Notes under the pieces: model-generated
The model's database searches: none
What the model was told of the DNA's origin: nothing
The model's input: only the letters and a program-made list of their open reading frames with translations
Program-made: the position numbers and the translations under genes
Shown: one piece after another, positions 57,025 through 64,000 of the stretch
How positions within the stretch are numbered: the first letter of the stretch is position 1
Layout: each line of letters opens with the position of its first letter
From: Gonocerus acuteangulatus
Taxonomy: Eukaryota; Arthropoda; Insecta; Hemiptera; Coreidae
Direction of reading: 5' to 3'
Assembly (NCBI GenBank): GCA_946811695.1
Contig: OX328125.1
Location: forward strand, 100,286,643 to 100,350,642
DNA length: 64,000 nucleotides

Positions 57025-57222
57025 AAGGGTGGGTTTACACTTGCTAGTTATTGCAGGATATTTATATCAGGGAGAAATTGCGACTTTGAAAAATGTATGT
57101 CGGCAATAAATTGTACCATGAGCAATTTATTGCCGACATACATTTTACATGGGGTTTCAATAGTCGCAATTTCTCTCTGATATAAATATCCTGCAATAAC
57201 TAGCAAGTGTGAACCCACCCTT
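57025..57222. mobile_element. hairpin MITE
   Basis: Near-perfect palindrome: AAGGGTGGGTTTACACTTGC at the left and its complement at the right, arms of about 85-95 bp, unpaired centre of about 12-25 bp. The interior includes CAGGATATTTATATCAGGGAG and its complement. Flanks do not settle the target duplication (piggyBac TTAA or Harbinger TWA both possible). Confidence 0.8.
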
Positions 57223-57544
57223 AGGCCAGTCAAAACGTTGGGACACATTTTCAGAAAAAAATTAAATATTGTAAACAAAACACAATTTAATCAATGATAG
57301 ATTATTCTTCACTATCAACAAATTCTCGACATAATAATGGTAGCTTTAAAATTCCATTGCTGTAGAATGACTGTTTTGATGCAAACAAAATTTGTAAGAT
57401 TCCTGTTTAGAATTTAACTTTTTCCCTGGTAAAACATTTTAAAAGGCACACAATAAGTAAAAATCTCTTAGGGGATTTTTTATTTTTTATTAATGCAAAA
57501 AGGCTGCAGCTCTTGCAGTTGTGAATCTTGAGGAATTAAAACAT

Positions 57545-57547
<3 letters not shown>

Positions 57548-57605
<58 letters not shown>
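57548..57605. repeat. (AT)n microsatellite
   Basis: Pure AT run abutting the left end of the Tigger-like element. Confidence 0.95.
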
Positions 57606-57608
<3 letters not shown>

Positions 57609-58253
57609 TAGAACTTGGATAATTCGAACCTCTAGGGACCGCTAAAAAAGTTCGAATAATCCAAAATTCGAATTACAAAAGTTTTGGAAAATAAAGGGGT
57701 AAAAAATCGAATTTCATATTTTCACATTTTTTAATCTAAAAAAATACATGTATTTTATTTAAACAAGAACAAATATTTCATAAATTGATGATTACGTACA
57801 TATGTAATAAATAATTTATAAAAAAAGTAAAAATAAAAGTCTATTGTTTTGAAAAAAGTCATTTTCATGGGCAAGAATTTTTTCATTATTTTTCAGGTAA
57901 GTTGATAAAGTGTTAGGAGGAATTCTAAAGTCCGTGGAAATTTCAGATTTTTTCTTTTTTCCATTTTCAACTTCTTTAATTGCAGCTATTTTCTCTGGCA
58001 ACGTTAAAGTTTTATAACTGGTAGGCTTCGACATCTTAAATCAAGAAGTCACTGAACTGCGCTGTTCAGATTAAGATCGAACATCTCCCATTGGAGGTAA
58101 AGACTCGTAAAATATTCGAATTATCCCAAATTTTATTCGAATTAACCACGACGTTTTTAGATTTTTTATGCCCTGAATTCTAGGGACCGAGAGAAATATT
58201 CGAATTAACCACGACTTCGAATTATCGAGGTTCGAATTATCCATGTTCCACTG
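57606..58253 (-). mobile_element. Tigger/pogo deletion derivative
   Basis: The ends CAGTAGAACTTGGATAATTC and, reverse complement of right, CAGTGGAACATGGATAATTC are flanked by TA (57604-57605, 58254-58255). Subterminal TTCGAATTA words repeat near both ends. The minus strand encodes only the N-terminal DNA-binding domain. 648 bp, non-autonomous. Confidence 0.9.
57816..58034 (-). pseudogene. Tigger transposase N-terminal CENP-B-type HTH
   Basis: Start Met at 58034; the frame reads MSKPTSYKTLTLPEKIAAIK, EVENGKKKKSEISTDFRIPP, NTLSTYLKNNEKIL, ending at 57816 after 72 residues. 'LTL.EKI.AIKEVE.GKKKS.I...F.IP.STLST.LKNK.KI' is the first helix-turn-helix of pogo/Tigger and CENP-B proteins. The second HTH and the DDE domain are deleted. 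The start, at the natural N-terminus, is well supported. Confidence 0.88.
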
Positions 58254-58255
58254 TA

Positions 58256-58684
58256 TACTTATTATATATCACTTTTCTTCATTCTTGTGACAATACATTA
58301 GACTCTAGATAAGAAACATTTGTAGAAATATGCCCATAGATTGTTTCTGTTTGTGAGGAAAGATAAGGCCTTTACAGTCGAAGAAGTAGGAAGAGCAAAA
58401 CAACTCTATACATTAGATTGGAGAAATGGACCTTGAAGACTAACTCTAATCTCCTTCTGTAAAGCGTGGAGTTTCTGGAGCAGCTCTTTATAGGCATTCT
58501 ACCCATCTTAGTTATTTTTTTAGTATTTAGTTTTTATAATCTTGAGGGGGTGATAATTGTTGATTGGGATAATAATCTAGGAACGGATGTTATTGTATTT
58601 ACATATTTTTTTCTGATTCTTAAATCGTAATTTTCGATGTAAATCTGCACGTTTTAAGTGATTTTAAATAATTTAATCACGTTT
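58256..58684. other. unassigned
   Basis: No recognisable gene or repeat. Confidence 0.35.
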
Positions 58685-58819
58685 TAGCGCGGTTCCTCCC
58701 TCCCCCATAGGGAGGAACCCCGCTTATAAGGTTGATACAATGAAACAATCCGGACGTGCCGACAAGAAAATTTCGCGTTTCAGAACCCCTAGAGACCGAA
58801 ATGTATATATTTATTTATA

Positions 58820-58858
<39 letters not shown>

Positions 58859-60187
58859 CTGTTCGCTCATTTCTGGCTTCCCTGATGGTCCGATTTTGAT
58901 GAAATTTGGTACAAAAATCCGTCGTCCAATTTGAAAGGTCAAGTTCGTTAACCAGCAAGATCCGCCCACTGGAAGATGGCGGTTGGAGCGAAATTCGCGC
59001 AGAAAAAATCGTAATGCTTACGTTTTTGAGTTCATAAGCTTGTAAGTACTCTTTTTATAGGCTTCTTGGGCTAGGAAAACGAATGAAACCATTTTCAAGG
59101 CGATAGCGTTAACCGTTTTCGAGAAAATTGGAAAAATTGTTTTTGAATACCGTTTTTGGTTTGGGTACTTAGAATCACGGGATTCAGTTGAAACATTATC
59201 TGCATGTTCTACTTTCATTAAAACTAATATGTTGAAAGTTATGTTACGTTTGGAGTTAAGGAAGGGTTAGAATAAAATATTTTATGAACAGACATGAAAA
59301 GTTTTGGGAACTTCGTATACTTTCATTAATATCTCGAACACGGTTGGGAAATCGTGGTAAGTGGGTAGAAACTATTTGGAAGCTTACTAAATTCTCTACA
59401 AAAATGATTCTAAAACTATTTTTGATTAGGTTATGTCAATCGGAGAAATAAGTGCTTAAAACTTCAAATACGTCTGTTTAGTTCTTATGAACGGGTTTTT
59501 GTCGTTCTTTTTGTAATTTTTGTCTCTTTCCCTTGGTTTTTTATTGTTTTTTATTTTTGTAATTTATTATGTTAGGAAAATGTATTTGTTTGTAAAACAG
59601 GATAGGAAAAATGAGACCAATTTTCTGTTGCTAGAAATAATGAAAATTTTGGGAACTTCGTATACTTTCATTAATATCTCGAAAAAGGTTGAAAATCTTG
59701 GGAAGCGAAAGGTTACCATTCGAAAGCTTACTAAATGCTCTACAAAAAATGTTCTGACGAAAGTTTTAATTAGGCGATGTCAATCGGAGAAATAAGTGCT
59801 TAAACCATTAAAGTAATTGATTTCGTTTATTCGAACGGGTTTTTTGTCTGTTTTTATTCCTCGTTATTTCTTAATTGCTTATAGTTGGATAATGTATTTT
59901 ACAATAAAACTAGGTAAGTAAAATAACAAAACAATTTATTGTTAGAAATATAGATTTCCTAGATTCCAAGACCTTGTAACTAGCGGGACCCTTTCAAGTG
60001 TTGACCGACCCTTCCAAGACCTTTCAAGACTGGTGGAACCAAAATAATAACTGCTTCTATTTTAATCTTAAGGCGATTCGCCAAAGTTGCGAAGCCTTAT
60101 CAATAAATAAATATTTTAATCTTTCCAAATTAGACTAGGGATAAGAAAGGAACCGCGCTAAGATGATGCAGTTCCTGCGAGTCGGAC
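58685..60187 (+). mobile_element. Helentron-like family 1, full-length reference copy
   Basis: TTTT then TAGCGCGGTTCCTCCC with hairpin partner GGGAGGAACC; block TTTCAGAACCCCTAGAGACC; (AT)n at about 58802-58855; conserved GGTCCGATTTTGATGAAATT; interior of about 1.2 kb; 3' end GGAACCGCGCTAAGATGATG + CAGTTCCTGCGAGTCGGAC followed by T6. The subterminal inverted repeat GCGCGGTTCC/GGAACCGCGC, a 3' hairpin GCAG-TTC-CTGC and insertion between T runs match non-autonomous Helentron structure. The interior repeats part of itself (CTTCGTATACTTTCATTAAT at 59310 and 59655). Confidence 0.7.
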
Positions 60188-61120
60188 TTTTTTATTTATT
60201 TGTCAAAAATCCGTATTTTTACATATTCTGCCATAAATACATATTTTTGCTACATATTTTGATATTCTTTTTATTTTGTAATTGAAAAAATAAAGGGGAA
60301 ACCGAAAAATGAAATAATGCTTTACCCATGGTGTGTAGATCACAGCATCTTTTCTAATTGCAAGAAGCAAAGGAGGCTAGCAGCTATGCTACCCCAGTGC
60401 TAATGTTCTAGGGGCAGATGCGTTTTAAAAAAATATATATAACAAATTATTGCTTAACAATTGTATTATTCCTTTAATCCACTCTCTAAAACAAATGAAT
60501 AAGTGAAATAATCATGTCGATATCATTTTCCAAACTCTATATATTTAAAATAATGAATTTCCAACCCATTTTACTTTATTTCTTAGCTCCTAAGGCGCAT
60601 TGGACGAAACGCTTGGACACGTGTCGACTATTTTTCGATGCAAAATCACCAGAAAAAAATGGCATACTCCACTTATGAGATCAGACCGGCGTAATTTAAC
60701 GTTTGACAATTTAAAAATGCATGTTCTTGCAAACAAGTTTGCAAAATGCTGTTCATCTGTAGAAATTGTCAATTTTTTTCTCCCTTTTAAGATGACTTCC
60801 TAATTTTTATTTATGCTTTATTTTTGAATATGTTATAGCGTTTAGTCATTTTAAATTTTGTTCTTTCCATTTATAATAAAATACTTCTTACTAATTATGT
60901 ATGCTTTTCTTTTCAATATTTTATAGTGTTTTTGGTATTTTTTTTAATACATATTTTTAATTTTTTATTACATATTTCATTATAAATAGTTTGATGTTAG
61001 AGAACTGAACGAGTAAGTATAGCATCGCGTAATCACGAGTATGAATACTCGGGGGACGAGTAACTCGATTACTATATGTGTACTCGTACTCACTACGAAC
61101 ATCAGTACTCGCATCGTTTC
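60188..61120. other. unassigned
   Basis: No recognisable gene. 60990-61110 is rich in GAGTA/TACTC words and leads into the next array. Confidence 0.4.
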
Positions 61121-61123
61121 GCA

Positions 61124-61350
61124 TCGGCATCGCAGAGTAAAATAATATTTGGCATCGGCATCGCCGAGTATAGTAAGGTTTGGCATCGGCATCGTCGAGT
61201 ATTGAAGTTTTCGCATCGGCATCGCAGAGTAAAATAATATTTGGCATCGGCATCGCCGAGTATAGCAAGGTTTGGCATCGGCATCGCCTAGTATTGAAGG
61301 TTAAGCATCGGCATCGCCTAGAATAACAATGTTTGGTATCGTTTCGCATC
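61124..61350 (+). repeat. 31-bp tandem repeat in 92-bp trimers
   Basis: Monomer GGCATCGGCATCGCCGAGTA + TAGTAAGGTTT, about seven copies. CGCAGAGTAAAATAATATT recurs at 61131 and 61223, giving a three-monomer period of 92 bp. Minus-strand frames through it (170, 80 and 60 codons) are repeat artefacts. Confidence 0.85.
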
Positions 61351-61467
61351 GCCAGGTATATTGAAGGGCATATTATTCTGATTTTGAACATTGATAATTG
61401 GCGATGGAATTGCGAAACGACAAATTTCCTTATTCTGAAGAGATTAGACAAATTCAAAACAAGTTCC

Positions 61468-62156
61468 ACTTAAAGAGATATCTGTAACTGTTTTCGAGAA
61501 ACATTGAAAGACCTACTTTTCCAAACTAATTTTCAGTTTGGGTATTCAGACACGATTAATTCAGTTGAAACTTGTTCCAGACGTTTGACATTCATATAAT
61601 CTCTGGTAGGTAAATTTTGGTTCCGTTTGGAGTTAAGGAAGTACTAGAAATAAAAAATTTCATTAACAGGCATGAAAAGTTTTTGGATTTTCGTATATTT
61701 TCATAAATATCTCGAAAACGGTAGGAAAATCGTGGTTAGTGAAAGGGAATCATTCGAAAGCTTACTACATTCTCTACAAAAAAAGTTCTATTGTAATTTT
61801 TGATGGGAGGATGTGAATCGGAGAAATAAGGACTACAAAATTCGCAATTCTTAGCTTTGCACTTTTGATGAACGGGTTTTTGTACCTGCTTACCTAACGT
61901 TTTAACTGGTTGTTGCTCATTTTAATTGCATTTATCAGTAAAACGAATATTTGACTAAAACAAGGTAAGGGGGGGGGAGTCGCCATGATACCGTCAGTTT
62001 CCTGTTGTGGCGTATTAAATCTATTTTCTTTTCGAGAATTTATTTTATATTTCTTCACGAGTGATCAAACCCCACCACTGCTACTATTCCTTTACTAATA
62101 GCACTAGAGTTTTGAACGGATAGGCGCTAAGATGAAGCAGTTCCTGCTAGTCGGAA
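61468..62156 (+). mobile_element. Helentron-like family 1, 5'-truncated
   Basis: It begins inside the family (GATATCTGTAACTGTTTTCG), follows the interior, and ends GGCGCTAAGATGAAGCAGTTCC then GCTAGTCGGAA before TTTT. Confidence 0.6.
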
Positions 62157-62433
62157 TTTTGTTGCTAATCTTGTCTCCTGTGTTGGACTTACCGAGAAGT
62201 CGACGATACTTTACGATGCAGTTCTGAGTATTACTCGTAATCGTAATGTAAAGTAATCGGCGATGCCATGTCGAAACGATGCCGAGTATGTACTCGCATT
62301 GTACATTTTATACTCGGCGATTATTTATCCGATTACTTTTTACGTATCCGTGCAGTTCTATATTAGATATATATGTACATATTTTGAAATTTATTTTACA
62401 TGAACATCTGTTCTCTAGTTATAATCCTTAAAA
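62157..62433. other. unassigned spacer
   Basis: Words such as GTACTCGCAT and CGATGCCGAG resemble the region around the 61.1-kb array. Confidence 0.3.
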
Positions 62434-63415
62434 GTCCGACTCGCAGGAACTGCAGCATCTTAGCGCGGTTCCGTTCATGTCCCTAGTGCCATTTGATAAG
62501 CTTAGAAAAGAAATAAACTTATTTTTTTTTTTATATATCTCGTGAAAATTGTCAAAATCCTCTCGAATATCTCGAATAAAAGTGATATTAAGGCGTCAGG
62601 GACACCGACAGTAACTAACTTTTACACAGATGCGGAAATTACACAATCCGGCTCTCATTCTAAAGCAAAGCTCTATAAATCAATACAAAATATGCCTAAT
62701 AAAGCCTTTCTAGAGGGTACAGAAGCATGGGCATATATGAGGGGGGGGGGCTGAGGGGGCTGCCGCCCCGTCCCGAAATTTTGAATTAATGATGAAAACT
62801 TCTCGTAAAACCCTTAAAAATAAATTAAATAAGATCACTTAGTTCATAAAACATATTTTATTTTACGTGTAATAGCGTTTTAGTTGCCTAAAACTAAATA
62901 TTTAGCTCTCCAAGCTCTAAATATTTAGTATTCCATACCCTGGAAATGGTCTCAGCCCCCCCCCGAAATTGTTTTTATATACGTCCATGTACAGAACCTT
63001 TTTTGTAGAGCATTTAGTAAGCCTTCGAATGGTAATCTTCCGCTTCACAAGATTGTCAACGGTTTTCGAGATACTAACGAAAGTATACAAAGTTACCAAA
63101 ACTTTTTTTGTCTGTTAATAAAATATTTTATTCTAACTCTTCCTTTACCCTAAACGTAACAAAAATTTCAACATATTAGTGTTGATGAAATTCGAACAAG
63201 CAGAAAATGTTTCAACTGTATCCCATAATTCTAAGTACCAAAATCAAAGACAAACAACCCTCCCTAGGAAGGACGCTAGGCAGTTGAAAAGCTAAATCTT
63301 GGAAATCCATATCTCTAACATTAAATTGATTTCTTATTTTTCTTAACCTGTTTTATTTTCAAATACATTATCCAACTCTAAGCAATTAAAAAATAACAAG
63401 GAATAAAAATATAAA
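62434..63415 (-). mobile_element. Helentron-like family 1, rearranged copy
   Basis: Minus orientation: the 3' end GTCCGACTCGCAGGAACTGC is at 62434 followed by AGCGCGGTTCC. Interior blocks lie at 62560-62720 and 62990-63290, but the block at 63290-63415 (GCAATTAAAAAATAACAAGG) should come earlier in this orientation, so the copy is rearranged. A hAT MITE interrupts it at 62726. Confidence 0.55.
62726..62989 (-). mobile_element. hAT MITE, copy 2
   Basis: The ends CATGGGCATATATG and (reverse complement of right) CATGGACGTATATA are flanked by TACAGAAG (62718-62725) and TACAGAAC (62990-62997), an 8-bp duplication with one mismatch. Internal GGGGGGGGCTGAGACCATTT matches copy 1 at 44442 in the other orientation. 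Inserted in Helentron-like sequence. Confidence 0.82.
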
Positions 63416-64000
63416 ATTTTAGGCACTTTCAACACTTGTTCACACTGAGTAAAACAATATAAACAGATCTAAGGTGTTACACGGTAGCTGGTGAAAGAAT
63501 GAATGAGGTCTCGTACTGCAATTCTCTGTATGCAGGGTCTACTTCCAGGTAGTCATATACTTTTACTGCCCTTTACCGTTACTCAGAAAGCTCTTTGTGT
63601 TTACAAACAAAGGACTCGGTATAGACCACCCGTATTAACCCAAAAGTGATTATGTCAAGCTTGATAAACTTCCTGAATTAAATTAAGGAATTTAAGAGTG
63701 CTTAAAATAGGTTCTTGATCTAGTCAAAAAATTCAAGGAGAATTACACCACGAATAGAAAATTTCGGCCAAACAGAAGGAAAATAACAAGAACAAGGATA
63801 GTTAAACTTCGTTTTCAAAGATTGTTAGTTGTAACACAAAAACGGTCACTCATGATTCTAATAAATTAACTGTGAAGGGTGATTACACAAATATTCCTGT
63901 TGAGGCTTTAAAGCTTCAATTCAAAAAACATATTAACCCACAGGTAATATCTAGATATTCGTACGGCATCTTCGAATTCTAACAAACAAAATATTGCTTC
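63416..64000. other. unassigned
   Basis: No recognisable gene or repeat up to the window end. Confidence 0.35.

Noticed and set aside
60957..61469. 170-codon minus-strand frame
   Set aside because: It runs through the 31-bp GC-rich array; the Cys/Arg-rich text is the repeat in translation.

Overview
This window is AT-rich eukaryotic nuclear DNA, most likely from an arthropod (probably an insect). The evidence is the repeat content: Tc1/mariner, pogo/Tigger, hAT, PIF/Harbinger-like and Transib-like DNA transposons, Penelope-like elements, I/jockey-type LINEs, tRNA- and 5S-rRNA-derived SINEs, and many copies of a microsatellite-bearing Helentron-like (DINE/HINE-type) repeat. I found no convincing host protein-coding gene, tRNA gene, rRNA gene or CRISPR. 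Nearly all long reading frames are translations of (AT)n, poly(A) or minisatellites, or are remnants of transposon proteins. The species cannot be named from this sequence alone.

Layout. 1-9 kb: small MITEs, SINEs, a 1.57-kb pogo-type element sitting inside (TA)n, and a Harbinger-like element that carries a nested 1.39-kb Transib-like element whose two ends resemble 12- and 23-spaced recombination signals. 9-15 kb: a 72-bp minisatellite, a 1.7-kb near-perfect palindrome in (TA)n, and two Penelope-like elements. 15-18 kb: head-to-tail Helentron-like copies. 19-21 kb: a 41-bp minisatellite (about 46 copies) that interrupts a LINE RNase H remnant. 21-25 kb: a jockey-like fragment and a young 5'-truncated LINE with an intact 3' reverse-transcriptase reading frame and a 9-bp target duplication. 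25-36 kb: a hAT derivative, a complex 122-bp tandem repeat, a mariner deletion derivative, a palindromic Penelope terminal-repeat pair with a hammerhead-like core, and a Helentron-like copy broken by a SINE. 36-46 kb: a second Helentron-like family with internal 144-bp repeats, a second Harbinger-like copy (the empty-site comparator for the Transib insertion), a hAT MITE, a fresh 5S SINE, and a LINE C-terminus containing a 33-bp in-frame array. 46-64 kb: several degenerate tandem arrays, MITEs, SINEs, a Tigger deletion derivative, a full-length Helentron-like copy, and a Helentron fragment interrupted by a second hAT MITE.

Together these make a repeat graveyard with clear relative dating: elements nested in one another, target-site duplications still readable, and one occupied/empty site pair. 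The features most worth following up are the Transib-like element with 12/23-type ends, the 3' domain shared by SINEs with 5S and different tRNA heads, the hammerhead-like Penelope terminal repeats, and the two minisatellites that arose inside LINE coding sequence.
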